This document shows, piece by piece, positions 6,446 to 14,991 of a stretch of 30,839 nt of DNA. The notes beneath the pieces were generated by a model. That model made no database searches, was not told the origin of the DNA, and saw only the letters and a program-made list of their open reading frames with translations. The position numbers and the translations under genes are program-made. The DNA lies in the NCBI GenBank assembly GCA_035536775.1, contig DATLNM010000044.1, positions 1 to 30,839 on the forward strand, in the 5' to 3' direction. The first letter of the stretch is position 1, and every line of letters begins with the position of its first letter. The DNA comes from DATLNM01 sp035536775 (GTDB taxonomy: Bacteria; Actinomycetota; CADDZG01; WHSQ01).

Positions 6446-7936
6446 ATGCCGACCCCCTTCGAGCGACTCCTCCCGAAGCTCCAGGAACTCACGGATATCG
6501 GATCGGCGTGCGCCCTCATGTCGTGGGACCAGGCCGTCATGATGCCCCCCGCGGGGGCGGCTCAGCGCGCTCGAGCGCTTTCGACATTGCAAGGGCTGTT
6601 GCACGACAGGTTGACCGATCCGGCGATCGGGGAGCTCCTCGCCGAGCTCGAGGCGAGCGGTGACGAGGATCTCGACGTGCAGGCGTCGGTGCGGGTCTTG
6701 CGCCGGGATCATGACCGCGCAACGAAGATCCCGGGAAGGCTCGTGCGGGCGATAGCCGAAGCCGAGGGGTTGGCCTACCAAGCGTGGACCGAAGCCCGCC
6801 CGGCAGCCGACTTCAGGCTCCTGCAACCCCATCTGGAACGCCTCTTCGGGCTGAAGAAGGAAGAGGCGGACGCCCTGGGCTGGGAGGGCGAGCGATACGA
6901 CGCGCTCCTCGACAACTTCGAGCCTGGGATGACCACAGCCGAGGTCGAGGCGATGTTCTCGTCGCTGACCCAGGGTCTGGTGCCGCTCGCGCACGAGGTC
7001 CTTGATGCCGCAGGACCCGCGCCGGAGGTTCTCTCTCGTGAGTTCGACCCCGACATCCAGATGCGGTTCTGCGATCGGCTCGCTCAAGCGCTTGGGTTCG
7101 ACAACGACCGGGGTCGATTAGACACGTCACCCCACCCGTTCACGATCGGCATCCATTCGGGCGACGTCCGGCAGACGACCAAGGCCGATCCCAAGGACCT
7201 CTTGCTTTCCGTCTACGCGCTCATCCACGAGACCGGGCACGCTCTCTACGAGCAGGGGCTGCCCGAAAGGATGGCGGATCTTCCAGCCGGCCGCGTGCCT
7301 TCACTCGGTCTTCACGAGTCCCAGTCGCGCATGTGGGAGAACCAGGTCGGACGGTCGCGCGCATTCACTGATTTCCTTCTGCCCCTTCTCAAGGAGCAGT
7401 TTCCGGATCAGCTCGGCATGATGGCACCAGAGGAGTGGTACCGCGCGGTCAATCATCCGCAGAGGACCCTCATCAGGGTGACCTCGGACGAACTGACGTA
7501 CAACCTCCACGTCGCGCTCAGGTTCGAGCTCGAGATCGCCCTATTCCGCGACGCGCTCGAGGTGTCCGACCTCCCGGAAGCTTGGAACGACGCGATGGCC
7601 GAGAAGATCGGCCTGCGGCCGCCAAGCGACGCCGACGGGGTGTTGCAGGACATGCATTGGGCGATGGGCGCGATCGGCTACTTCCCCACCTACACGCTCG
7701 GGACGCTCTATGCGGCGGCCTTCTTTGACGCCGCCCTGCGCGACCTCGCTGGACTGATGGATGACCTTCGCCGGGGCGATGGGTCGCGTCTGCTGGCGTG
7801 GCTGCGTGAACACATCCATCGTTACGCGTTCCATATGCCGGCGAAGGAGCTGGGGGAACAGGTACTCGGCGGTCCGTTGACGCCCGAGCCCTTCCTGGCC
7901 TACGCGCGGGAGAAATACACCGCCCTCTATCTCTAG
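6446..7936 (+). CDS. Metallocarboxypeptidase, family M32 (thermostable carboxypeptidase 1 type)
   Basis: A zinc- or cobalt-dependent cytosolic enzyme that trims amino acids from peptide C-termini. 496 residues, the usual family size. The metal site HETGH is at 261-265 (LIHETGHALYEQGLP) and the third ligand lies in the M32 hallmark GLHESQSRMWEN. The N-terminus (LMSWDQAVMMPPAG) and the C-terminal QVLGGPLTPEPFLAYAREKY also fit the family. The frame is open further upstream to 6365, but the ATG at 6446 matches the family start and has TAGGGT before it. It is transcribed divergently from the phosphatase gene and ends 5 nt from the convergent sua5 stop. Likely role: peptide turnover. Confidence 0.95.
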   Translation: MPTPFERLLPKLQELTDIGSACALMSWDQAVMMPPAGAAQRARALSTLQGLLHDRLTDPAIGELLAELEASGDEDLDVQASVRVLRRDHDRATKIPGRLVRAIAEAEGLAYQAWTEARPAADFRLLQPHLERLFGLKKEEADALGWEGERYDALLDNFEPGMTTAEVEAMFSSLTQGLVPLAHEVLDAAGPAPEVLSREFDPDIQMRFCDRLAQALGFDNDRGRLDTSPHPFTIGIHSGDVRQTTKADPKDLLLSVYALIHETGHALYEQGLPERMADLPAGRVPSLGLHESQSRMWENQVGRSRAFTDFLLPLLKEQFPDQLGMMAPEEWYRAVNHPQRTLIRVTSDELTYNLHVALRFELEIALFRDALEVSDLPEAWNDAMAEKIGLRPPSDADGVLQDMHWAMGAIGYFPTYTLGTLYAAAFFDAALRDLAGLMDDLRRGDGSRLLAWLREHIHRYAFHMPAKELGEQVLGGPLTPEPFLAYAREKYTALYL

Positions 7937-7941
7937 AGTTC

Positions 7942-8640
7942 CTAGAAGAGGTCGATCTTCTCGACGTCGCCCTCGTCAGAGTCGTCGTCTGGAGCCTCTG
8001 TAGCGTCGCCCTCTTCGTCATCTCTGGCGTCACCGGCCTCACCCTGCGTCTCGGCCTGCGCGAGCAGTTGCAGCACGTCTGCCTCGGACACGGGACCCTC
8101 CCGGATCACAGCGGGCTCCGCCATCAACGACACGATGGTCGAGGTCGCTCCATCACACACGCCTGAGTCGAGGAAGACCTTGATATCGCCGCCCACAGCC
8201 GCGCGCGCCTCGGCGATGGTGGTCGCCGCCCACATCCCAGAGATGTTGGCACTGGTCACCGCGAGGGGACCGGTCTGCTCGAGGATCGCGCGCGTGATGT
8301 CGTGGTTCGGGACGCGCACCGCAACCGAAGTGGGGTCGGTCCCTCCGATGTCCGCAGCGAAGGTATCGGCGCGCGGCACAACAAGGGTCAAGGGGCCAGG
8401 CCAGTAAGCCGCTGCGAGAACGCGGGCTTCGGCGCTGGGACGGGCGATAGAACCCAGGTCGGCGGGTGACGCGGCGAGGATCGGAAGACCTTTGTCCTTT
8501 GACCTTCCCTTGACGTCGAACACCGCCGCGATCGCTTCCTCAGAGTTCGGAAGCGCCGCGATGCCATAGACGGTGTCCGTAGGGATCACGGCCAGGAGGC
8601 CCGACTTGATGGCGTCGATGGCTTCCTCGATCGAGCTCAT
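7942..8640 (-). CDS. L-threonylcarbamoyladenylate synthase (Sua5/YrdC/YwlC family)
   Basis: Makes threonylcarbamoyl-AMP from threonine, bicarbonate and ATP, the first step of the t6A modification of ANN-decoding tRNAs. Family motifs: PTDTVYGIAA (20-29), KGRSKDKGLPIL (44-55), WPGPLTLV (80-87), VAVRVPNHD and LAVTSANISG. The YrdC domain ends near residue 195. It lacks the extra Sua5 domain and instead has a very acidic tail of about 30 residues (DDEEGD..DDDSDEGD). The ATG at 8640 overlaps the prmC stop as ATGA, so the two are coupled. Order prfA-prmC-this gene matches Rv1299-Rv1301. Confidence 0.94.
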   Translation of the reverse strand: MSSIEEAIDAIKSGLLAVIPTDTVYGIAALPNSEEAIAAVFDVKGRSKDKGLPILAASPADLGSIARPSAEARVLAAAYWPGPLTLVVPRADTFAADIGGTDPTSVAVRVPNHDITRAILEQTGPLAVTSANISGMWAATTIAEARAAVGGDIKVFLDSGVCDGATSTIVSLMAEPAVIREGPVSEADVLQLLAQAETQGEAGDARDDEEGDATEAPDDDSDEGDVEKIDLF

Positions 8641-9533
8641 GACCCTTTTCCTTCTCTGTTTCCCTCCGGACGACCTCGTTCTATCTCACCCGGCCACGTG
8701 CCGCCCGCGCAGCGAGGAAGACCGGCGAGGTCTCTCGAAACCGCGACGTCCGCGTAGCCGGCCTCTGCCAGGAGGGAGCGAACCGCTTCCTCTTGGGTCG
8801 ATCCGATCTCGAGCACGATCTTTCCGCCCGGCTTCAACCAGCTCGTGGCATCGGTGGCGATCCTGCGGATGACGGACAACCCGTCATCCGCAGCGAACAA
8901 CGCTCCGTGAGGCTCGAACCCCTTGACCTCGTGAGGGAGCTGGTCCTCCTCATCGCTCCCGATGTAGGGAGGATTGGCGACCACGACATCGATCGCGCCC
9001 CGCGCGCTCGACGGCAACGCTTCTAGGAGGTCGCCGAGGATGAGCTGGACACGGGCACCTGTGGAACGCTGATTGCGCGCAGCCCATGCGAGCGCATCCG
9101 GCGAGGTCTCTGTAGCGAAGACCGTAGCGTCCGGTCGTTCGTCGGCGATCGCGAGAGCGATCGCTCCCGATCCGGTTCCCACATCTACGAGCGTGCCTCC
9201 GGGCGGAAGGACTGTCATCGCCTTTTCAGCCACGAGCTCTGTCTCGGGACGCGGGATGAAGACGCCGGGACCTACCGATAGCTCCAGACGTCTGAACCCA
9301 GCGACACCAGTTACGTATTGAAGTGGCTCGCCCGCGATCCGTCGCTCGGCCATGGCAACCGCGGCACGCGTGGCTTCCTCGCTGACCGTCGGAGCAGTAG
9401 CGAAACTCTCGGGTGTCATCCCCGCCGCCGCCTGCACTATCCAACGAGCCTCTTGGTGCGCAGAGTCGATGCCCGCCTCGGCGAGCCTGAGCTCGATCTC
9501 TCGGCGAAGATCAGCCGGAGCCGTCGGAACCAT
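8637..9533 (-). CDS. prmC: Release factor glutamine methyltransferase
   Basis: Methylates the glutamine of the GGQ motif of RF1 and RF2, using S-adenosylmethionine. About 298 residues. Motifs: FIPRPETE (93-99), the SAM loop DVGTGSGAIAL (117-127) and the catalytic NPPY (187-190) that holds the target glutamine. It lies directly downstream of its substrate gene prfA and overlaps it by 23 nt from the ATG at 9533. A GTG at 9554 (44-nt overlap, weak GAGG nearby) is the alternative start. Neither has a good ribosome site, so translation is probably coupled to prfA. Confidence 0.94.
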   Translation of the reverse strand: MVPTAPADLRREIELRLAEAGIDSAHQEARWIVQAAAGMTPESFATAPTVSEEATRAAVAMAERRIAGEPLQYVTGVAGFRRLELSVGPGVFIPRPETELVAEKAMTVLPPGGTLVDVGTGSGAIALAIADERPDATVFATETSPDALAWAARNQRSTGARVQLILGDLLEALPSSARGAIDVVVANPPYIGSDEEDQLPHEVKGFEPHGALFAADDGLSVIRRIATDATSWLKPGGKIVLEIGSTQEEAVRSLLAEAGYADVAVSRDLAGLPRCAGGTWPGEIERGRPEGNREGKGS

Positions 9534-10596
9534 CGAGCATCTGCGATCGATCACTCGCCTCGAGAGCGTCGGTCAGATCGTCGATGTCGCCTTCGAGGAT
9601 CTCGCCGAGGCGATGCGTGGTGTAACCGATCCGATGATCGGTGACTCGGTTATCTGGGAAGTTGTACGTCCGGATCCGCTCGGAGCGATCAGCCGACCTC
9701 ACTTGGGATCGGCGTTCTTCGGCCATGGCAGCTTGCTGCTCCTCTTGTTTCACCTGGAGGAGTCGGGCTCTCAGGATGCGCATGGCCTTCGCCTTGTTCT
9801 GAAGCTGCGACTTCTCATCCTGGCATGCGACCTCGACTCCCGAAGGGATGTGTCGGATTCGAACCGCGGAGTCAGTGGTGTTGACTGATTGTCCTCCCGG
9901 ACCGCTCGAGCGGTAAACGTCGATCTTGAGGTCGTTGGGGTCGATCTCGACGTCCACCTCCTCGGCCTCCGGCAGAACCATCACACCGACCGTGGACGTA
10001 TGGATGCGCCCGCTGGATTCCGTGACGGGAACGCGCTGGACGCGGTGGACACCCGCTTCGAACTTGAGGCGAGACCAAGCGGCCTTGCCCTTCACCGAGA
10101 ACGTCACTTCTTTGAAGCCGTTGATGCCGGTCTCGTTGGAGGACAGCAATTCCCACTTCCATCCCGAGCGGGTCTCCGCGTAGCGCGTGTACATCCGGAA
10201 TAGGTCGGCGGCGAACAGCCCCGCCTCGTCTCCCCCCGCACCCGCTCGGATCTCGACGATGACATCGCGGCCCTCGTTGGGGTCGGGAGGAACGAGCAGC
10301 GCGGCGATCTCGGTGCCGAGGCGCTCCATCGCCGCCTCCTGAGCGCGCATCTCGTCTTCCAGATAGGTCCGCTCGTCACCCTTGGACCCCGATAGCATCG
10401 CCTTGGCTTGCTCGAGATCGTCGGCAGCCCGCTTGTAGGCAAGCCAAGCTTCCACCCTGGGCTTCAGCTCGGAATGCTCCTTACCAAGCTCCTTGAGCGT
10501 GTCCGGACGCGCCGCGAGCCCTGGGTCACCCAGCTCGGTCTCCACCTGCTGGAACCGCTCCACCATCTGGTCGAGCCGGTCCTCGGGAAGATGCAT
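9511..10596 (-). CDS. prfA: Peptide chain release factor 1
   Basis: Recognises UAA and UAG in the ribosomal A site and triggers peptide release. 361 residues from the ATG at 10596, which has AGGAG 5 nt upstream; the open frame extends further but lacks a sensible start. The codon-reading tripeptide is PVT (190-192, in RVPVTESSGRIHTS), the RF1 type rather than the SPF of RF2. The GGQ loop is at 234-236 (SSGPGGQSVNTTDSAVRI). It is the first gene of prfA-prmC-sua5 here; phoD starts divergently 87 nt away. In M. tuberculosis rpmE directly precedes prfA; here three unknown or DUF genes and phoD intervene. Confidence 0.97.
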   Translation of the reverse strand: MHLPEDRLDQMVERFQQVETELGDPGLAARPDTLKELGKEHSELKPRVEAWLAYKRAADDLEQAKAMLSGSKGDERTYLEDEMRAQEAAMERLGTEIAALLVPPDPNEGRDVIVEIRAGAGGDEAGLFAADLFRMYTRYAETRSGWKWELLSSNETGINGFKEVTFSVKGKAAWSRLKFEAGVHRVQRVPVTESSGRIHTSTVGVMVLPEAEEVDVEIDPNDLKIDVYRSSGPGGQSVNTTDSAVRIRHIPSGVEVACQDEKSQLQNKAKAMRILRARLLQVKQEEQQAAMAEERRSQVRSADRSERIRTYNFPDNRVTDHRIGYTTHRLGEILEGDIDDLTDALEASDRSQMLDGSDGSG

Positions 10597-10683
10597 CATC
10601 ACTCCTGTCAAGACGATCCTGCTTCCGTAAACTACTTCCGGGCGCCTATCCTGACCGCGGGTTCCATCCGAAAGGCACTTCCC

Positions 10684-12654
10684 ATGGACACCACGAGACG
10701 TACGTTCATTGCCGGAACGCTTGCAGCAGGGGGCGTTCTGTCCGGACGCGCCCTGCCGGTCGTGGGCAAACGCGCGCGCGGGAAGCGCCCTCTGTTCCAG
10801 GACACCTTTGCGCGCCCGAGCACCGACGGTTGGGGGTGGCCGTGGTTCAACCAGCGCTACGGACGTCAGTGGTCGGTTCACAACGGCAAGGCGATCCTCC
10901 GCTTACCCCCGACGGTGAGCACCGCGTACTACCGTCCCAACCCGGTCCTCGTCCTCGATCACGACGTCGCCAACATCGACATCCGGGCAACAGTCTCGAA
11001 CCTGAACCGCACGGCGCGCACGGGAGTCCTCGCACGCGCCTCCGGATACTCGGATTTCTACGCCGCCTACATCGGACCCGGGAACGTCTTTCGGGTCGGT
11101 CGCTGCGATGCGCAGGACGAGAAGCTTCTCGGACGCAGGTACATAGAGGTCGCCGACAAGCAGCACTATCGCATCCGCCTTCAGGTGCGTGGCTCCGGGC
11201 CGGTGACCGTGCGGGCGAAGGCCTGGCCCGCGACGTCGCCCGAGCCGGCGGAGTGGATGATCGATCGCGTCGATGCCGACCCCAAGGCGATAACAGGTAA
11301 GGGCGCGTTCGGCATATTCACGCAGCATGCGACCGACGGCCGAGGCTCCGTGGCCAGGGTTCACGACTTCGTCGCACGTTCTGCTGAGACCCCGTCGACC
11401 ACCGCCCCCACGATCGCCTATGCGCTCACGGGCCCGCCCACCGAGCGAGGCATCCGAGCTATCGCGAAGGCGGTCGTGCCGGCATTCATAGGATTCGAGT
11501 ACGGACCGGAGCCGACGCTTACACAGAACGTGCTGAAGGTAAAAGGCGGCCGCGCGAGCGAGCGCGCTCAGACCGCCAAGGCAGATCTAAGCCTCGACCT
11601 ATTCGGGCCGGCGCGCCCCGTGTACTGGCGCGCCTTCGCCGAACGTCGCGGCTATCGCGTCTACGGACCAACCTCGAGTTTCCGAACCGCGCCCGCGGCC
11701 GGGGAGACGATCCGATTCGCGTTCGGCTCGTGCACCAAGTGGGCTGTGCATCCGAAGAACTCCTTCGAGCACGCCCGGCTGAAGCAGGTCGACTTCTTCC
11801 TGCATCAAGGAGACTTCGGCTATGTGCCCCATCGAGTGATCGCGCACGCACCCGACACCTACCAAGACCATTGGACACGGATGTTGTTGGACCCGAAGCT
11901 CTCCGCGCTGACGCGCGAGATGCCCTTTGGCTTCTACCGCGACGATGCCGAGTACGGCTTGGACGACGCGAACCGCTACACGTTCCGGAAGTTCGTTGCG
12001 TCCGCCCACGATGAGCTCAACGCGAACCCACGCGGGCCGTACTTCCAGTTCCGATACGGCGATGCCGCCTTCTTCGTGATCGACTGCCGCAGGTTCTCAT
12101 CGGGTCGCGGCTTGCCCCAGAACGAGCGCTACAAGTTAGGCGCCGTGCAGAAGCGGTGGTTGTTCGCCGCGATGGAGGCAGCCGTAGCGGACGATGCGGG
12201 CGTGCTGATCGTCGCTTCGCCGCAGGCGTTCGGCTCCGACGCTAGCCCTGCATCCTGGAAGAACAACTACCCCGCCGAGTGGGACGAGCTGATGGAGTTC
12301 TTCATCGGCTTGGGACGTCCGGTGTTGATCATCTCGGGCGACGCACACGGCCATCGTTTGCACGAATATCCGCAGCGCAGCAGCGATCCCTCCGTCCCGC
12401 GCCTCGTCGAGTTTGTCTCGGCCGGCACGGAACAGACGAGGTTCTCCGACGAGATCGACCCGCGCATCGCGGTGAAGTTCGCCAAGGGCTCGGGCTTCGG
12501 CGTCGTCGAGATAGGGCCGGAGCAGACGATCGGCGACCAGCGCGCACGCACACTGTCGCTGTCTGCGTTTCGCTCAGATGACGGCACGCCCTACTGGAGC
12601 AACAACTACCTCATCGTCCGCGACATAGGCATCTTCCCGATCGGCGGCGTCTAG
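10684..12654 (+). CDS. Tat-exported PhoD-like metallophosphatase with N-terminal jelly-roll domain
   Basis: 656 residues. A Tat signal (TTRRTFIAGTLAAGG, RR at 5-6) indicates export in folded form. Residues of about 35-230 look like a LamG-type beta-sandwich (LFQDTFARPSTDGWGW start). The C-terminal half is PhoD/alkaline phosphatase D-like: FAFGSCTKW near 344, FLHQGDFGY near 376, a DCRRF segment near 465, and LIISGDAHGHRLHEY near 550, which supply metal ligands. PhoD enzymes hydrolyse phosphodiesters or monoesters and are often induced by phosphate lack. Substrate unknown. The ATG at 10684 has AAAGG 8 nt upstream. Its TAG overlaps the convergent gene's TAG within CTAG at 12651-12654. It interrupts the rho-prfA block. 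Confidence 0.85.
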   Translation: MDTTRRTFIAGTLAAGGVLSGRALPVVGKRARGKRPLFQDTFARPSTDGWGWPWFNQRYGRQWSVHNGKAILRLPPTVSTAYYRPNPVLVLDHDVANIDIRATVSNLNRTARTGVLARASGYSDFYAAYIGPGNVFRVGRCDAQDEKLLGRRYIEVADKQHYRIRLQVRGSGPVTVRAKAWPATSPEPAEWMIDRVDADPKAITGKGAFGIFTQHATDGRGSVARVHDFVARSAETPSTTAPTIAYALTGPPTERGIRAIAKAVVPAFIGFEYGPEPTLTQNVLKVKGGRASERAQTAKADLSLDLFGPARPVYWRAFAERRGYRVYGPTSSFRTAPAAGETIRFAFGSCTKWAVHPKNSFEHARLKQVDFFLHQGDFGYVPHRVIAHAPDTYQDHWTRMLLDPKLSALTREMPFGFYRDDAEYGLDDANRYTFRKFVASAHDELNANPRGPYFQFRYGDAAFFVIDCRRFSSGRGLPQNERYKLGAVQKRWLFAAMEAAVADDAGVLIVASPQAFGSDASPASWKNNYPAEWDELMEFFIGLGRPVLIISGDAHGHRLHEYPQRSSDPSVPRLVEFVSAGTEQTRFSDEIDPRIAVKFAKGSGFGVVEIGPEQTIGDQRARTLSLSAFRSDDGTPYWSNNYLIVRDIGIFPIGGV

Positions 12655-13376
12655 TCGCTCAGGAAGACTTCTTGGTCGCAGCGCTTTGTTCCATAAGCCG
12701 AAGCTGCTTCTTCAAAACGCTCGCCTGCTGTCCAATAACTTTCAAACTGATGGCGGGAGGCCGTCTCTGAAATACCCCCCGTTACTGCTTCGGCTCGGCG
12801 CGACACCATCGCCGCGATGACCTCAGCGTTGCCCACCATCGCGGCAACGAGATCTCGGTCGCGAGCTGGCCAATCAACGCCCTTCGCCGCCCGAACCCAC
12901 TCTTCTACTGACCGCGCTTTTATCTCTAGCTCGACCTGGAGCGAGGTGTTTCCGGGCCCGGCCCGAACATCATTCTGAACGGCCGCATCGCTCGCCTCAG
13001 TCAGTTCGGTCTCTAGATGCCTGCACTGGTAGTCCAGCCACTCAATGAATTCCTGCTTCTCGCGCACCATGACTAGATCAGTGATCCCTGCCCCGGTTAG
13101 AGCAAAACCGAGGAAAACCGAGATCAGCGTCAGCATCGTCCGGCTCGGTGACCATGGTTCCGGAGATCGCTGTGATTCGAGGTGTGCCGACGGCTCGGGC
13201 GTTATCGAAGGTTGGGGACCCAGAGGAAGCTGCTGCCTACCCAGCGGCTCTGGAGGTGGAGGAGCTCCGACTGCGGGCCGCCACGCCGTCCCGTCCCACA
13301 TGGCCCAACGGCCGTCTGGGTACTGCGAGTACCAGCGGCCTCCCCTGAGTACAGGCGGGGACGGTTGACCAGTCAT
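12651..13376 (-). CDS. Hypothetical protein, DUF2510-like motif plus membrane anchor
   Basis: 241 residues. Residues 14-32 hold a Trp/Gly motif (RWYSQYPDGRWAMWDG, then W32) like the DUF2510 domain. A Pro-rich linker (39-75) follows, then one membrane helix (about 79-103) and a mostly helical, charged C-terminal region of about 135 residues (LETELTEASDAAV..). No enzyme motif is seen. It is coupled to the upstream gene by an ATGA overlap at 13373-13376. The DNA is visibly poorer in GC than its neighbours, hinting at a different origin. Same layout as 2290-2817. Function unknown. Confidence 0.6.
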   Translation of the reverse strand: MTGQPSPPVLRGGRWYSQYPDGRWAMWDGTAWRPAVGAPPPPEPLGRQQLPLGPQPSITPEPSAHLESQRSPEPWSPSRTMLTLISVFLGFALTGAGITDLVMVREKQEFIEWLDYQCRHLETELTEASDAAVQNDVRAGPGNTSLQVELEIKARSVEEWVRAAKGVDWPARDRDLVAAMVGNAEVIAAMVSRRAEAVTGGISETASRHQFESYWTAGERFEEAASAYGTKRCDQEVFLSD

Positions 13377-13669
13377 CGCGTCGGCGAGCCTTGCGGATAG
13401 CGGTCGGGCAGAACCACGAGAACAAACAATCCGATGATCCCCAAGAGCCCCAGAAGCCCAAACGCAGGGTTATGGCCCTTGCCTTGCGCGTAGACTGCCG
13501 ACCCCCACGCGAAGAACGCAACACCAGCGGCGACAAGAACCCCACCGGTGAACTCGAAGTCGAAGCCGCGCGCGGTCATCACTCCGGTAGCAGCTAAGAG
13601 CAATCCGACAGCCAGAAGAACGTTGGCGCGCGTCTTGTGGGGCTTCAGCACACGACGATTGATACCCAT
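13373..13669 (-). CDS. Hypothetical small membrane protein
   Basis: 98 residues with three hydrophobic segments (about 14-32, 40-61 and 68-87) and a basic N-terminus (MGINRRVLKPHKTR). No known family recognised. It forms a two-gene unit with the next gene through an ATGA overlap. The start is odd: the strong AGGAGG (13686-13691) is 16 nt from this ATG but only 5 nt from another ATG at 13680, which opens an 11-codon frame running over the start. An in-frame stop lies upstream, so no longer N-terminus is possible. Function unknown. Confidence 0.55.
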   Translation of the reverse strand: MGINRRVLKPHKTRANVLLAVGLLLAATGVMTARGFDFEFTGGVLVAAGVAFFAWGSAVYAQGKGHNPAFGLLGLLGIIGLFVLVVLPDRYPQGSPTR

Positions 13670-13748
13670 GCATGGGCCATCGCCACCTCCTGCTGGGAGC
13701 TAGGGGGTTCCGGGGGGGTAGTGACCGCTTGCCGGAACGTCCCCCCGA

Positions 13749-13780
13749 GGCGGCGATGCCGGAAGGCATCGTTCTCCGCC
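13749..13780 (-). terminator. Stem-loop after the rho-rpmE-DUF1385 unit
   Basis: CGATGCC (13754-13760) pairs with GGCATCG (13765-13771) around a 4-nt loop. Outer arms GGCGG (13749-13753) and CCGCC (13776-13780) extend it past a TTCT internal loop. It lies 10 nt beyond the DUF1385 stop codon. There is no U-run, so termination activity is an inference. Confidence 0.4.
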
Positions 13781-13789
13781 GGCAAGAAA

Positions 13790-14731
13790 CTAGGAGACGG
13801 GGGCTTCCGGGACGTCTTTGCCGGGGGCGGGGGCTTGATCGGCTACGGCTTCGACCGCGGCGATCGCGACCTCGATCTGGTCGAGTGAGGGCGGCTTCGT
13901 GGTGATGCGCTGCAGCGCCAGCCCCGGGAGCATCGAGATCCTGAAGAAGAGGCTCTCTTCGTTGCGCGACGCGAGCTTGATCGCCTCGTACGAGATGCCT
14001 GCGAGGAGCGGGACCGCAGAGAGCCTCAGCGCAAGGCGCGGGAAGAACGCCGTGGTGATGAAGATGTCCATCAAGAGGTGTGCCGCGATCGTGAGGAACA
14101 GCACGATGAACAGGAAGTTCGTGCCGCAGCGGACGTGCAGCGTCGGGTACTTCGCATCGATCGCGGCGGGGTCCATCGGATCACCGTTCTCGTACGCGTA
14201 GATCGTTTTGTGCTCCGCGCCGTGGTACTCGAACACACGGCGGATGTCTTTGAACATGCTGATGAACAGCAGGTAGCCCACGAACATCCCCAGGCGGATC
14301 CCGCCCTCGATCAGGTTGAACGCGAGTGGGTTGGTCTCCGAGAGGTTGCCCACGCCGCGTTCGATCAGCTTGGTCCCGATCAGCGGGAGCGCGATGAAGA
14401 TCGCCGAGAACATGACCATCGCAGTTGTGAGCGTCCATCCGAGCTGCTTGTCGGACAGCTGTTCTTCCTCCTCGAGCGCGTGGTTCGCAGAGATCATGAG
14501 CGCCTTGATGCCGATCGCGAGCGATTCACCCAGCACGAGGCAGCCACGAACGAAGGGCCACTTCAGCCATGGATGTCGCGCCGCGAGCCCGGGCAGCGGG
14601 AACGACTCGACCGCGATCGTGTCATCGGGGCGCCGGCACGCGACGGACCAGGATGCGGGTCCGCGCATCATGACGCCCTCGAGGACCGCCTGCCCCCCGA
14701 TCGAGGGGCGCGGCGAAGGAGTTTCGGGCAC
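13790..14731 (-). CDS. DUF1385 family membrane protein (YqhQ-like)
   Basis: 313 residues. The family hallmarks are IGGQAVLEGVMMRGP near the N-terminus, YHGAEHKTIYAYE in the middle, and a conserved RCGTNFLF shortly after. About four hydrophobic segments indicate a membrane protein. The role of the family is not firmly known, but in many bacteria it sits beside rpmE and prfA, as here. Translation begins at a GTG 8 nt after the rpmE stop; no good ribosome site is seen, and the next in-frame ATG would cut the conserved motif. The tail is Pro/Ala-rich. Most likely cotranscribed with rho and rpmE. Confidence 0.88.
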   Translation of the reverse strand: MPETPSPRPSIGGQAVLEGVMMRGPASWSVACRRPDDTIAVESFPLPGLAARHPWLKWPFVRGCLVLGESLAIGIKALMISANHALEEEEQLSDKQLGWTLTTAMVMFSAIFIALPLIGTKLIERGVGNLSETNPLAFNLIEGGIRLGMFVGYLLFISMFKDIRRVFEYHGAEHKTIYAYENGDPMDPAAIDAKYPTLHVRCGTNFLFIVLFLTIAAHLLMDIFITTAFFPRLALRLSAVPLLAGISYEAIKLASRNEESLFFRISMLPGLALQRITTKPPSLDQIEVAIAAVEAVADQAPAPGKDVPEAPVS

Positions 14732-14739
14732 GGAGCTGG

Positions 14740-14991
14740 CTAACCCTCGGGGGCGCTGGCTACAGGCTCGGCGGCCGGCGCCTTGCCCGCGTCGCGCTTC
14801 CCGTACTTCTTCTGGAAGCGTTCAACCCGGCCACCGGTGTCGACGAGCTTCTGCTTGCCCGTGTAGAACGGGTGGCATTGGTTGCACAGCTCAACGTGAA
14901 GCTCGGGCTTCACCGAACGAGACACGAACGAGTTCCCGCACGAGCAGGTCACCGTCGTCTCTACGTATTCAGGATGGATCTCCGCCTTCAT
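14740..14991 (-). CDS. rpmE: 50S ribosomal protein L31, zinc-binding type
   Basis: 83 residues from the ATG at 14991, which has AAAGGA 7 nt upstream; the frame opens further but only to a TTG. It starts MKAEIHPEYVETTVTCSCGN. The cysteines TCSCG and LCNQCHPFYTG form the zinc ribbon of the C+ form of L31, which is the form used when zinc is plentiful. An Ala/Pro/Glu-rich tail of about 15 residues follows the conserved domain. It overlaps the hidden small gene upstream by 23 nt and lies in the rho operon, as in M. tuberculosis. Confidence 0.96.
   Translation of the reverse strand: MKAEIHPEYVETTVTCSCGNSFVSRSVKPELHVELCNQCHPFYTGKQKLVDTGGRVERFQKKYGKRDAGKAPAAEPVASAPEG

Noticed and set aside
13711..13747. 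CGGGGGG...CCCCCCG inverted repeat as a terminator
   Set aside because: The loop is over 20 nt and competes with a TTCCGG/CCGGAA pairing; the hairpin at 13749-13780 is better.
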